From NCBI GenBank assembly GCA_036417435.1, contig CM070900.1, positions 166,894,815 through 166,958,814 of the forward strand: 64,000 bases of DNA, written 5' to 3'. Below, piece by piece: positions 24,105-37,300 of this stretch. Below the pieces are notes generated by a model. It made no database searches. It saw nothing but the letters and a program-made list of their open reading frames with translations, and was not told the origin of the DNA. The number at the start of each line of letters is the position of its first letter. The first letter of the stretch is position 1. A program made the position numbers and the translations under genes. Source of the stretch: Inia geoffrensis. Taxonomy: Eukaryota > Chordata > Mammalia > Artiodactyla > Iniidae.

Positions 24105-24495
24105 CTGGTTCTAATTCAGCAATAAAAAGGAATGAAGTACTGATACATGCTACATTAGGAGATGAATCTTGAAAATATTGTGTTAAGTGAAAGAAGTGAG
24201 TTTAAAAAAACACATATTTTATGACTCCATTCATTTGAAATGTCTAGAATAGGCAAATCTATAGGGAAAGAAAGTAGACTGTTTTCCTAGGACTGGGGCA
24301 GGGATGGATGGGATGTAAAGGGAAGTTAATGCTAATGTGTACAGTGTTTTCTATTGGGAGTAATATGATGAAAATTTCTAAAGTTGTTTGCAATGATTGT
24401 AAAACTCTGTGGATGTGCTATAAAACATTGAACTATACATTTTAAATGAATGATTTGTATGTACACGAATTATACCTCAAAAAAGTTATTTAAAA
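24105..24495 (+). mobile_element. L1M 3' end fragment
   Basis: A sense-strand L1M tail with recognisable phrases: AGCAATAAAAAGGAATGAAG, GATACATGCTAC, AGTGAAAGAAG, a CATTCATTTGAAATGTCTAG stretch, GGACTGGGG, and the closing ACTATACATTTTAAATGAATG...AATTATACCTCAAAAAAG. It is 5'-truncated and old. Confidence 0.82.
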
Positions 24496-24599
24496 GAAAC
24501 AAAGAACCTAAGGTACAGAGTTTTAAATAGTCCGTCAAATGAATGGTGAAATGAGTTTGCTAATAAATAAAACTACAAGGCAATAAATTTTAGTCTTTG

Positions 24600-24811
24600 T
24601 TTTGTTTTTGTTTTTTTTTGTGGTACGCGGGCCTCACACTGTTGTGGCCTCTCCCGTTGCAGAGCACAGGCTCCGGACGCGCAGGCTCAGCGGCCATGGC
24701 TCAAGGGCCCAGCCGCTCCGCGGCATGTGGGATCTTCCTGGACCGGGGCACGAACCCGTGTCCCCTGCATCGGCAGGCAGATTCTCAACCACTGCACCAC
24801 CAGGGAAGCCC
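24600..24811 (-). mobile_element. CHR-type SINE, short form
   Basis: A reverse-strand short SINE with a perfect 15-base target duplication AAATTTTAGTCTTTG at 24585-24599 and 24812-24826. The open frames at 24597-24827 are explained by it. Confidence 0.96.
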
Positions 24812-24826
24812 AAATTTTAGTCTTTG

Positions 24827-25806
24827 AGATGAATTTTTCAGCTGAACAGAAACCTACAAACATATGTAATTTGATAGTGTGTGGGCTCTAGTCAAATAGT
24901 AAATAGCAAATTCAAACATAGATATATGCTCCTAAAAATTCAGTAATCATGAAGTCTACTTATTAATCAGTTTCTCAGTAAGATATGTAAGAACGTGCTT
25001 CCTCTGTACACCCAAGTTTTCAATAATATTTTTTCCTTAAAAACTGTAAAAGAAAATATATCAACCAAAGATAATTAGTAAAAAGTTATGTAGAAATTAA
25101 TGGTTTGTATTACTACTAGATATACTTCTGCACATTTCTGGTTTTTTATTTCAAAGTTTTGGAAATTTTTTCTTAACAGCTCGTCTGCCCCTTTTGTAAC
25201 CATATATAATCTTGAAAGATTGTTCTTGATCATGCACATACACACTCACTCCACTGGTCTCATTTTGGTTTGTACATGATCATTTACAGAGGTGCAACAA
25301 TAAGTGATAAATAACACATATAGACCATGTTGAGCATCACAGGCTGAACATATTAAAATAAGAGTGTTAACTTAGACATAGACATTTTTATAAGGAATCT
25401 GATTGCACACTTCAAAGGCTCTATTGGTTGTTTTTCTATCCTGTTGCTTTGTAACCAAACTCAAGAATTTCTATTCACAGGCTCTACAAATATATATATA
25501 TATATATATTACTCATTAAGATAAGTAATCCACCTCCTGCCCTCAAGCATGTGAAAATGATAAAACAAATCCCACTGGAAAGGACTGCAGCACTACTGGA
25601 TGGCATATAATTTTCATTTGGGTGACATAAGACTCAGAAAATAAGATTCGAATATAGAGGCATTTGGGAATCACTTATCTTGCACTCTAAAAGAGACAGT
25701 TTCAGGGAAACAGATGACCTGAAAAACTTTGTTTCTGTTGAATAAAATAAATAGAAAGGTGAGGCAGTACAGCTCGAGTTTTGATGCTTTCATGGAAGTA
25801 GATGGT
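24827..25806. other. AT-rich DNA with a short (TA)n run
   Basis: No gene seen. A (TA)n run of about 11 units lies at 25489-25510. Confidence 0.55.
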
Positions 25807-25820
25807 TCAATATGTGGTTT

Positions 25821-26142
25821 GGTTTTGTTTTGTTTTGTTTTTTGATATATTTATTTATTTAATTTTTGGCTGTGTTGCGTCTTCATGCCTGCATGCAGGC
25901 TTTCTCTAGTTGTAGGGAGTGGGGGCTACCGGTGCATGGTCTTCTCATTGCAGTGGCTTCTCTTGTTGTGGAACATGGGCTGTAGGCACATGGGCTTCAG
26001 TAGTTGTGGCATGAAGGCTCAGTAGTTGTGGAGCACTGGCTTAGTTGCTCCATGGCATGTGCAATCTTCCAGGACCAGGGCTCAAACACATGTCCCCTGC
26101 ATTGGCAGGCGGATTCTTAACCACTGCACCACCAGGGAAGCC
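25821..26142 (-). mobile_element. CHR-2-like SINE, long form
   Basis: A reverse-strand long-form SINE. The tail (TTTTG units, then TTTATTTATTTAATTTTTGGCTG) is at about 25821-25875 and the 5' end near 26142. The perfect 14-base target duplication TCAATATGTGGTTT lies at 25807-25820 and 26143-26156. It is more diverged than the short-form copies, and part of the middle is expanded relative to the copy at 6647. Confidence 0.93.
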
Positions 26143-26157
26143 TCAATATGTGGTTTT

Positions 26158-28463
26158 GAATGTTCTCTTCGCAGTAAAGTTAGTGATATTTAGAATGAAC
26201 ATATGCTTTCATGTGAGATCAATTTAATGCTTAATCTATGAAGAAGTGTTTAAACAATCAAACAGTAGAAAAAGAGTAATACTTTTGTAAATTGTTCTTT
26301 TTTGGGGTGATTTCTTTGGGTCAGTTCTATAATAAATCCATTATTAAACCACTATGTTTCATAACTACAAGGTTGCAAATAGAATAAATTTTCTCACCTA
26401 TAAAATAAGATTAATTATTTCTAAGTTGCCTTCAGGTCATATGGATTTTATTTCTTGTAATTTTATTTTAGTAAGATTAAATGACATGGCCACAGATAAA
26501 TGGTAGAAAATAGTGCCTTTATTCCTGAATGAAAGGCCCTAGCTAAAGCAGGAACTAGTCTATGTAGAAGTGGAATATTTCTGCTCTGTTTATTTAAGTC
26601 ATTGAATATATATTGAGGCATTGATTTTATTATTGTTGATAGACTGAAAAACATACCTAAGTTTCCTAAAGCTACAACTACCTTTCCATCATTAATTTCT
26701 CAAATTATCCTGACAAATGGGATATTTTAAAAGATGCTAATTGGATGGCTTTTACTGTGATTTCTTTATGAAATATAAAAGATTAAACTTTGTTTTAGGC
26801 TTAAATTTTTCATAGGATATGTAGTGAATTTACCTGATTTCTAAACTAATCATGGCTTCAATATACAGCATTTTGAATAGATTACTAAGCAATACTTTTT
26901 GAAAAATTTTAAGTGAAGATAAATAAAAAGAGAAATAATAGGCTCAAGAAAAATAGCCAATGCAGATTTCATGCCAAATGCACTAATGTGTTAACAAATT
27001 TTTCCCTCCTAGGTATATGTATAAAGATATGAACAGACCTGCCAACACCACCAGTTCTATTTCACCAGTTTCACCTATAAAGAGCATACTCTTACCTCAT
27101 ATTCTCATTCATTAAGACAAAATTAAATGACAGCACCTATTCCAATGGACTTATCTTTCACATGAGGTTATATAAGGCTATCCCATTGTTGTTCAAGATG
27201 GAATGGAAAACACCATACCATTAGTAAGTGTACGCACAAGCCCAGGAATTAAAAAAAAAAAAATTACCTGGTTCCTGCAGTTACCCTTGCACAAATAAAA
27301 TGTGGTCCAATCATCGTCCTGGTCCAAGCAATCAGATTACCTACACTTCTTCCAATGTGTTTAGATGTAGCTCCTGGAATTGTTCCCTCCAACGTTGCTC
27401 TTCATAAAGAGAGTCTGTGGGTCTCTTCCCAAATCAGGAGAATAGGTGAAATGTACCTGAATATTTAAGGGTGTGTTGCAAATTGTTTTCTTCTGAATCC
27501 CTTATTCAGTTTTGTTAGGAAACCAATTATGGAATCATAGAGGGATGAAGACTGTTGGTATAGAATTTTTTAAAGGTCATTGGTGAACTCTAATAACTAA
27601 ACAGAATAACTAAATAAAGCAAAGGATTATAAGTCATTATGACTTGCTTTAATTTTTCTTTAAATTCCAAGTTAATGAATACTTTTATACTACAAATTTC
27701 TCCAGATTCACTCATCCAGAGGGATGCCACTGTTATGATGTTTATAAAGAAGTAAAGAAATGACTCTGCTCCCATCAGCACCATCTTGTCAACATAACAT
27801 TCATATTTCAACCTCTGGTTAATGCAAGGGGAGTTACTGGAGTTTCTCATATGTCCTCATGGATTTCAATAGCTTATATTTTCTTTTGCCACTGCTTATC
27901 TCCACTGAGTGGTTGAATGAAATGCCATGCAATATTTTCTCCTAATATTATCATTGGTATTGTCATAATAGGTGGGAAAATTGATATAAATCTAAATGAT
28001 TTCCCTAATATCCAATGTTAAGTCCCTATCTAATCTCTTCATGTTAGATCAATTCATGGGTGTTCAGTCACTTTACAGACCGCCAGTGGCTTAGACATCC
28101 AATATTAATTAAATCAGTTGATATCAATGTGAAAGGAAATGCATTATGAACCATGGTGAACCTGGTGGAACAGTTATGGGCTATTGAAGTTGTGGCAGTT
28201 AAAGATGGAGAAGTTTTCTGTTGTTTTTTTGTTTTGTTTTGATTGTTTTTTGTTTTTGCTTTTTTAAGAAGCATGCATGGACCTGGTCAGCATTGTGAAG
28301 AAAAGTTATGGTAATCTGCTTCATATTTTTTAAATTAATTTATTTTGAAACATTTTAATTGAAACTAATGATACTTCAATGAATGCTTGTGCCCATTTTT
28401 TCAATTATCATCAAATAGATATTGTCATTGGTATCTGGATTGGAATGGAAACAGCATTCATTT
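26158..28463. other. AT-rich DNA, no gene recognised
   Basis: About 2.3 kb with no supported gene or named repeat. A T/G-rich run lies at 28215-28265. 27300-27450 is somewhat less AT-rich but has no recognisable content. Confidence 0.5.
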
Positions 28464-28479
28464 AAAAAATGTTGTCAGG

Positions 28480-28698
28480 GGGCTTCCCTGGTGGTGCAGT
28501 GGTTGAGAGTCCACCTGCTGGTTCAGGGGACATGGGTTTGTGCCCCTGTTCCGAGAAGATCCCACATGCTGTGGAGCAGCTAGGCCCATGAGCCGTGGCC
28601 ACTGAGCCTGCGCGTCCGGAGCCTGTGCTCCACAACGGGAGAGGCCACAACAGTGAGAGGCCCGCGTACCGCCAAAAAAAAAAAAAAAAAAAAAACAG
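28480..28698 (+). mobile_element. CHR-type SINE, short form
   Basis: A full short form with a run of about 20 A after CGCGTACCGC. The target duplication AAAAATGTTGTCAGG ends at 28479 and recurs as AAAAATTGTTGTCAGG ending at 28715 (one extra T). Confidence 0.94.
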
Positions 28699-29054
28699 AA
28701 AAAATTGTTGTCAGGAACTGAGTAGTTGCATGGTTTAAGGGGCTTCAAGATTTATCTGTATTACTTAATTACATAGATATACGAGGCAACTAGTGATAGC
28801 TAATTTGAGTGTTTCATACAGGAGGGGAGAAGGTTTTTGTCTACCAATTATGGACTAAGAAGCTTGATAACAAAAAAGTGCTAATAAAATAATGATAAAA
28901 ATGAAAACTGTCATTATTTACAGATGTTATGATCCTTTATGAAACTTTAAATTATTTCAAGTACATAGAAACCATTATAACCATATGTGCACAATAATTT
29001 TACAAAGTAAATTATAATATTAAGAAACATTAAAGAACTGCAAAATGTTAATGA

Positions 29055-29949
29055 ATAAACACCATAAAGAGACTAACTATCTCATAACTGACCTATAAAT
29101 TTAATGAAATTTCAATCCAAAATCCCAATAAAATTATAAACAGAAATTGATATTCTAAGTATATTATATAAAAGAGAAAAGAGGCAAAAATAATTAGGGC
29201 ATTTCTGAACAGGAAGAACTGGAGGTGGTGATTTTCTATTCTGGATATTAGACTTTATTGTGAAGTTATAATAATTAAGACACTTCTATATTACAGGAAT
29301 AAATACATGTCTAGCAGAGTAGTATAGAGAGCACATAAAAGACCCAACTTCTCTGGAACTTAATCTTATGTACATGCTACATGCCATATCAGTGGGAAAT
29401 CAGGGAAAAAAAGATTATGTGAATGAAAAATAAAAATGTATATTAAATACATGTCGTATATATGTATATATATAATATTAAATACATTAAAACTTTAATG
29501 TTGATTAAAAAACACTTTCAAATATCTAAGTAAAAAATATGGTAAATATTGGGGGGGATTATTTTAAATTACTAATTAAACAGAGAAAATATGGAAATTT
29601 AATTACACTTAAATCAAGGTTTCTTTTAATAATAAAGACACCCTAAGGAAATTGCAAAAAAGAAGTTATAAGCTTGGTAAAGATATTTGCAATTTTAAAA
29701 ACTAAGAAAAACTATTATTGACTCTGTAAAGAACATTTACCACTTCATAAGAAAGTCAGAAGCAATAGAAAAGTGAAGAGAAAATGGGCAAGAAGCATTG
29801 ACAAGACATTTCCCACAAGAAAGAATCACATATGGCCAATACATATTTGAAGAGATGTTCAATATGGCTAAAGGACAGAGAAATTCAAAACAATACACTT
29901 ATCAAATAAAATTTTATACACATTTAATTGGTAAAAATCAAAAAGGCAT
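29055..29949 (+). mobile_element. L1M ORF2 remnant
   Basis: A decayed sense L1M. Recognisable stretches are CAATCCAAAATCCCAATAAA (29114 on), the ATTAGACTTTATTGTGAAGTTATAATAATTAAGACA-like block (about 29247-29282), and AAAATGGGCAAGAAGCATTGACAAGACATTTCCCACAAG-like sequence (about 29781-29820) with GGCCAATACATATTTGAAGAGATGTTCAA after it. These are in the right order for the ORF2 C-terminal half. An LTR follows directly at 29950. Confidence 0.75.
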
Positions 29950-30489
29950 ATATATTAGTTTCCTACAGCTGCTGTTTAAAAAATTACCACAAACTTAATG
30001 GCTTAAACAACACATGTTTATTATTTTACAGTTCCGGAGGTCATAAGTATGAAATGGGTCTCACAGGGATAAATTAAGGGGTTGCAGGGTTACATTTCTT
30101 TCTGGAGGTGCTAGAGGAGAAAAAAAAGAATTTTTTCCTTTACAGCTTCTAGAAGTTATCTCCATTCCTTGGCTTATGACTCCCTTCCATCTTCAAGGAC
30201 AGCAATGTCCCATCAGGTCTTTCTTGTGTCCCATCACTCCCACTCTGACCCTCTTGCCTACTTTTTCCACATATAAAGGGCCCTTGTGATTACATTGAAT
30301 TGCAGATAACTGAAGGCATATTGTAGATAGTTCAGGATAATCTCCTTACATTAAGGTCAGCTGATTAACCACTTTAATTCTACCTGCAACCGTATGCCTC
30401 CCTTTTGCTATGAAATATAACACATGCACAAATTTTGGGGATTAGAATAAGGACAACTTAGAGGGGTCATTGTTCTGTCTATCATAATG
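29950..30489 (-). mobile_element. MaLR-type solo LTR (MLT1/MST-like), antisense
   Basis: Ordered blocks on the plus strand: TATTAGTTTCCTACAGCTGC, TTACCACAAACTTAATGGCT, TTTACAGTTCCGGAGGTCA, TTTCTTTCTGGAGG, CATCTTCAAGGACAGCAATG, and an end like GTCATTGTTCTGTCTATCAT. This is the reverse orientation of a MaLR LTR. There is no internal viral coding sequence. It sits against, and may interrupt, the L1M at 29055-29949. Confidence 0.72.
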
Positions 30490-31104
30490 TCCAATAACAA
30501 TAACAAGAAGATGGTAATCTATAGTCTGTTTTATTTACTGCTGGCCAAGTGTCAAGTCATAAAACCATTTTATTAGGACGGTAGGAATTGTGTGATAACA
30601 ACTAACCACATGATCTTAATAGCTTAACAAAAGAACAAGTTTATTTCTTTCTCAACAATATATCCACTATAGCTCTGAGAAAAGAGTTTGTAAAGATGTA
30701 CAAAGGTAAATCAGATGCATCAATTGCACCACTAGTTTATATCTAAAATAACTGATTGCATATGTACTAAGGGAGACATGTAACAGATCATGAGAGCAAA
30801 ACTTGGAACAGAACACCCATCAAACCATAGGTTACTCACATAATGAATATTATATCTCAGCCAAATGAATAAAATGTGATTATTCACACAATGAATATTA
30901 TATTTCAGCCAAAATGAATGAACTATATGACTGCTAAAAAGTCAAAAGAAAGTTCTTGAGGAAGTCAGTTGTTGTTGCATATTATAACAGATTTAATCTT
31001 ACAAGGTGAACAAAACCCTAATCATTCTTTTTTAAAGGAAAAGCATGTTTATAAAACAAAAAAAAATTGACAGTAAATAATTTACATTAATATGTTTTAA
31101 GACA
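30490..31104. other. AT-rich DNA with a tandem duplication
   Basis: No gene recognised. It holds the 48-base tandem duplication at 30832-30927. Confidence 0.55.
30832..30927. repeat. 48-base tandem duplication
   Basis: Unit 1 starts at 30832 (TTACTCACATAATGAATATT) and unit 2 at 30880 (TTATTCACACAATGAATATT). The units keep the same register through AATATTATATNTCAGCCAAA, with a few substitutions and a one-base indel. Confidence 0.85.
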
Positions 31105-31316
31105 AAATTCAGGTATCACTCGGAAGCCTTTCAGGAATCATTCCCAGGTAACTTGTGTTTGCCACCTACCTATGCCTTTTATTACACACACACATTCCAT
31201 TTCATTATATATAAATTTTTTTCTTACTGAATCTTTATCTAAACAGAGAGATCCTGAAGGGATCTAACTTAACTTATGCTTCTCTTTATTTCTTACCTTA
31301 TGCTTCTCTATATTGC
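31105..31316 (-). mobile_element. L2 LINE fragment, antisense
   Basis: Diverged sequence in L2 3' order on the reverse strand: TCAGGTATCACTCGGAAGCCTTTCAGGAATCATTCC-like (31110-31146), TTTATTACACACACA, TTCTTACTGAATCTTTATCT, GAGAGATCCTGAAGGGA. It is an old fragment and the boundaries are approximate. Confidence 0.55.
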
Positions 31317-31540
31317 AGACCGTGGGGCTGCAAATTTATTCTACAAAGGGTCAGGTAATAAATATTTATGTTTTCCTAACTCCATATAGTCTGTGTTGCA
31401 ACTACTCAATTCTGATATTGTAGCCTGGAAGTAACAATAGACAATACATAAGGAATGGGTTTGTATGTGTTCAAATAAAAATGGCCAGGGCTCAGATTAG
31501 GCCAACAGGTCATAGTTTGCCTAAGGCCTGTCCTAAAACA
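31317..31540 (+). mobile_element. hAT-like non-autonomous DNA element
   Basis: Ordered blocks of a common mammalian short DNA element are visible: ACAAAGGGTCAGGTAATAAATATTT, GTCTGTGTTGCAACTACTCAATTCTG, ACAATAGACAATACATAAG..AATGGGT, AATAAAAATGGCCAGGGCTCAGATTAGG, and CATAGTTTGCC near the end. It is diverged and its terminal repeats are not clear. I do not give a family name. Confidence 0.55.
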
Positions 31541-33435
31541 ACCCCTCACATATTCTGGGCACAGAAGTATGTGATTGGATTAGTTGATAGACAAATGGCT
31601 TTCGCATCGAATTAATATGTATTAATTTATATTGATAGAACTGAAATGGCTTAACAAAAATGTGAGCCCAAGAGCAAGTTAGGAAGAAAATGAGACTTCA
31701 ATTGTGAGCTAAATTTTATAAACTCATATAGTAATCTATAGTGACAGGGAGATAATATAACACATTTATATGTGAATGTGTATTATAATATACCTTCATG
31801 GCCTCCATCTAGTAGTTGCTTATTGGCAGTGCAGCATTATATAAAGCATTCCAGAAAGAACTGTGAAAAAAACATGTCTTACTCTAATTTCTAATGCTAA
31901 TTTTATTTATCAGTGATATTCAACATGTGGTTAATCATGCTTTCTACTTTTTAATTATTAATGTTCCACATTTTTTTATTTATTATTATTTTAGTTTTGT
32001 ATTACTCTCTCCTACTTGGTGATTGTATATTTTTGCTTGTTTATTTTATTTATTATTTAGTGAATCAACCAATTCTGTGAAAATTCCCTAATAATTCTCT
32101 AAAATATTTCAGCAAACTTAATAGGGAAATAATTCATAATTAAATGGAGCCAATAAAACTGTGAACTATATCCTTAAATATCCTCAAAAGAGAGATAAAG
32201 ATGGTTTTCTTACAGTGCTAATAGCTCTTCATCAAGTTATGTACGTAGCTGCTAAGTAACGGTTTCCATTTTTGTTTATGCCTATGGGTAAAAGTATATT
32301 GCATATCATAAATTCATAAAGAGAGATATATTATACAAAATGGAGCAGTCTGATATATTTATTCTATTTATCACTGTTCTAATGTTGACTATTTTATTCC
32401 ATTTTTTAAATTCAGGACACGACAAATTAAACTGATACTTGATTGATAAGCTAAATGTAATCCAGTTTGAAAAATCACTGTCTTAGAGCATAAAATGATA
32501 TAAAGTTTAGTAGTGAAGACTTTTTTCACATACTCCCTGTTACACATTTTAGTTACATGCCATGTGTTTCTATTTTTTAAATTAAGATATTAGGATTTCC
32601 AGAAAATTGAAAAGATTTGACTTAATTTAGAAAATTTGAGGTTAAGAAGAAGATGACATCCTCTATTTTAATTGTTTCAAAGACAATTTTTTATTTGGCA
32701 TCCCACTGAATTCATTACAGAAACTTCAATTATTTATCATTTAGTTCTTTTTATAAATCTTTGTCAATTTTCTAAGTTGTCAGTACTTTTTATATCGGGA
32801 TTCTTTTAAAGTAATATACTGATACTATTATGCTCAGATCCATTAAAAATAAATATTGATTTTTATAAATATCTAGTTATGTGTAGCACCTAAGTTTGTG
32901 AAAAAAAAATAATTCTATTGAATTGAGAGTACTTATTGATTCGTTTAGATTTATTTAGGTCTATCTAGTTGGATTTTTTATGAGAGAGAGGCAATTTTAC
33001 AATTTTATGACTTCTTTCCCATGATCACATATATGTTAGATAAACTCCTCTAGAGAAAAATTAATTTTTTTCTTTTTTGGTTTTTTGCAGCTGTGCAGTT
33101 GAGAACAGGTCTGTCAGAAAGACTTATTTTTGTCACTTTGTTTTTGTACTATTCTATTTTTCTTTGTTTCTTCAGTACCTAGCATAGTGTCTGTAACATA
33201 TTTGGCATATTTATTTGTTGAAATGATGACTGAATATTCATAAAGCATATGACAAATGCTGTGTAGGAAAAAAAAAGATTATATTGTACCCAAAATAATC
33301 CAGACTCAGATTCCTTATACTGCAAAAATTAGGACTAATGATCCTTAGTTTTCACAAGCACATGACCCCAGGTAGAGGTAGCACAATTTATAGTATGAAG
33401 AGCAAGACATCAGTTGAACACATAAGATTTTAAAG
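31541..33435. other. AT-rich DNA with a possible L2 scrap
   Basis: No gene recognised. 33165-33240 (CAGTACCTAGCATAGTGTCTG then TTTATTTGTTGAAATGATGA) resembles the end of an antisense L2, at low confidence. Confidence 0.45.
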
Positions 33436-33439
33436 TGGT

Positions 33440-34330
33440 AAAAATTAAATGTATACAACAATGAGATACTACTACATACCTATAAAATAGCCAAAATCCA
33501 AAACACAGACAATATCAAATAATGATGAGATGTAGAGCAATACGAACTCTCATTCTTTGCTGATGGGAATATAAAGTGGTAGTCACTTCGGCAGTTTCTT
33601 GCAAAAATAAACGTGCTCTTACTACATGATCCAGTAATCCACTACTAGTTATTTACTCAAATGAGTTAAACACTTATGTCCACATAAACCTGCACATAAA
33701 TGTTTATGGCAGATTTATTGGTATTTGCCAAAACTGGACACAACCAAGATGTCTTTCAATTGGTGAATAGATAAACTATGGTGTATGAAATACATATTAT
33801 TAAAAAAGAAATTAACTATCAAACTACAAAAAGACCTGGAGGAAACTTAAATACTTGTTGCTAAGTGAAAGAAGCCAGTCTGAAACGACTACACACTGTA
33901 TGCTTACAATTATATGACATTTTGGAAAAGGCAAAACTATAGAGACAATAAAACGATCAGTGGTTGCTAGGAGTTGTGGTGGAGATAGCAAGGAGATAGG
34001 TGGAACACGGGGATTTTTAGTGCACTCAAAATATTCTGCATGATTCTCTAATGTACTTATAAGATACCATGCATTTGGCAAAACTCACAGAACTGTGGAA
34101 CACAAAGACTGTATCCAAATGTAAGTGTGGACTTTTGTTAATACTAATATATCAATACTGGCTCATCAATTGCAACAAACATACCATACCAATGTGGTAT
34201 GTTAATAGGACAAACTGAGAGTAAGGGGGTAGGGAGTATATGAGAAGGAACACTCTAAATTTTCTGTTCAATTTTCCTATAAAACTAAATCTGCTCTAAA
34301 ATATAAAGACTTAATTTTAAAATAGCAACA
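33440..34330 (+). mobile_element. L1M 3' end
   Basis: A sense L1M tail in order: ACAATGAGATACTACTACATACC, GATGGGAATATAAAGTGGT, CTACATGATCCAGTAATCC, CAAAACTGGACACAACCAAGATGTC, GGTGAATAGATAAACTATGG, AAGTGAAAGAAGCCAGTCTG, TGGTTGCTAGGAGTTG, CCAAATGTAAGTGTGGACTTTTG, and an end near AATCTGCTCTAAAATATAAAG. It is old and 5'-truncated, with no intact frame. Confidence 0.85.
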
Positions 34331-37300
34331 TTTTAAAATTAAATGTATAATTTATGCTCCTTTAGTTGAATGGTAAACTGGTAACTGTTTCTTTATATTT
34401 AACCATTAGAACCTCCTATGATATTTTAGGAAAATTATCACTTAGTATTTAATCTCCTGCAAAGCAATTTTTTCTAACAAAATCAAAGGTTCAGAATTTA
34501 GGATTTCTAAATCCTGTGTCAATCATATATTTTAACATATTCCATTTAAACAGTTTGTTTGAAACTATAAATCTTATAGGTTTTTTTTTCCCTTGGGTTC
34601 TATGTTATTATTGTGGAAAAAAAGTAATGAAACCAATTATTTTTACCTAAATTTATTTTTAGTACAAAAGTATATTACTTACTTTATAGTCATGCACTCA
34701 GCATGACAAATAAATAAACCTACATCCTTCTATGATGTTTATATTAGAGTGTGCATCAAGGATTTGTACATATCTGTTTAGCTTGTTTAAAGTAGTTTGA
34801 CAATGTGCACTATGACATTAGCAGGCTTTAGTGTAATACCACATATATGAGGCATTATTATTATTATCTGAATATATTAGAAAGGCATTTCATAGTCTGT
34901 GTTTAGAGAGATGTGTAGTGATTCAATAAACTTTATGTATCATGTTGAAAGTGGAAAAAGAGCAGACACAAAAAAATTCATAATAGAGGCTTATATCAGA
35001 ACTGCTATCAGAAAGAGTACATCCATATTCAGTTCATGAACTACATATATTTATGATAAGTTAGTTTGATGTGATTGTTAAAGACATTGCATATGTTAGT
35101 CACTTTTTTACTTTTACTATACAATTAACCTACTGATATATGATCACCTATTTTATCATATTTTTGTTAAATGGCCATGAATTATACTTGATAGATACAG
35201 AATTTTGAACTCTATCATATGCACCTTAATATTCTAATTTTCAACAAATCTACTTTGAAGCTATTTAAAAAATAGTTTAGTGTATTATATGCACAGGAAA
35301 GTTATTAAATGAGAAAGGAGGTCATTAAAGAACAGTAGAATTTTAAAATATTTTATTTTGTCATTTGCAGCTTTTTAAAATCAGATATAAGATAAATAAA
35401 ATGAACATAAGTTTGAAAGGAAGTATTTCCCTTCACTATATTTTAAAATTTTCAACTTAAAGATTTTAGCAGTAATGTGTTCACTTCATTTAAGAGCTTT
35501 TTCATTAAACTAATGCCAAACTAAAATGAGAATTAAAACTATATTCAGTTGCACAATTAAATATATCTTACATTTTATATAAAACAATTGTAACCTGTTT
35601 AAAATATACATTGATGGATAGAGCAGGCTTAAGGCATTAATATCTGTATATACTGATCTAAAAATCAGATGAAGTCTTCTTTACTAAGCATGAAAATATT
35701 TTGGAAAAATTTAAATCACATGAAATGTAGCTAATAAAATTCAATTATTTTACTCAATAATATTGTGGATGCATTTGTTCTTTCAACACAGAAATAACTA
35801 TGACAAAAAAATAGAAATATTCATGAGAAAATTTTTGTCTAGATTTTGAAGTGTAGCTTATTAATAAGAACAAGATATTTTTTCCAAATTTTTAATTTAG
35901 GCAATGGATATGTATCATTTTTATTTTTGCCACTTACGCAGGAAAACTAGAAAGGTATTTAGTAGGGTAGAATGCTATAAGACACAGAGGATGTTGAACA
36001 TGATTAAAAGGAAGCATATTCACAGAATAAACAGTTGATAAACTAACAAAATGCTGGATCACTAAACTGGTGGTAGGCATTCACATTCAAATTGCATTTT
36101 AGTCATGATAAGAACCATTCAATAGTTACTTTTCACTAAAAAATATATATGCTTTATTATAGCTAAGTAGAAATTATTTTTTCTCTCTGGCCTTGATTTC
36201 TATTCTAACCAGCTGACTGACTTGTGACTTGTGCTGACAGGGCAGAAATGCAAAGGCTTTGCAATTAATAATTCTCTGCTGCTGTTGAGCACCAAGACCT
36301 TCATTTTAAATTATGCCAGATGCTTCACAATTTAATCATAGCCCAAGGAATGAATACTATGGTTTTAATCAAAGATTCTTTCTGACTAAATAAGTATACC
36401 CTTCTACAATATTTCAATATGACCCTAAAACACATTTTAATAGTTTTCTTTTAAAGAATGCCAACATTATATTTTGGTCTTTATGATTCTGTTTATTCAT
36501 TCACTTTCATTATTGCTTTAAGATGATGTTTCCATGCCCATCTAACATATATATCCACGGCTAACTATGTAGACACCCATTTAGATTAAGTGTTTACTTT
36601 GGATCAGTCTGTACTTATACTAAACCACCATCTTTAGCACTCTAAAAATCCTTAACTGTAGCTACACATTTTCCATGAGAAATGATTAACTCTCAAGTGT
36701 TGGCCTTTTTTGATCAAATCAATGCAGATTAACCCAAATCACTCAAAATATTAAGGTCTGGTGACAGGCCTACCAGTCTTTGCACAAGGAACAATTTAGC
36801 CTAATGAAAGATTGAGCAACATATGAAATATTTACATACTTTTAAGTATTTTAAAGTCAGGAGAAATAATGTTCAAAAATGTTGGGTACATTTAGAAGGT
36901 ATTACCAGAAACCTCTATATATTAAATGAAATTTTATTTTATTAGAAGAAAAAGAGGGCTTAAAAGAGTAGTGTTGAAAGTTCAAGATTCCTTTTAATAT
37001 TTTTTAACTTAATGGCAATATTTATAGTTTAGTAAAGCAAAATTTCAATTATTAGATTTTTTTGGGTTTTGTTTTCTGTCAGTTACACACAAGCAGCATT
37101 GTTGACCCTCAATAACAATTTTTATTCAGCTCTATGTTCTATTCCACCCCCTTCTCCCTTAAGAAGCATGTATTTCCTTCTCTTTCCAATTTTTACTCTA
37201 TAGATTCTTTTATAGTGTCATCCATGCCTTTATTCTGTTAAAATTACACATTCATTAAACTATCACACTGTTCTTAAATACTTAATCTCTCCAACCTTAA

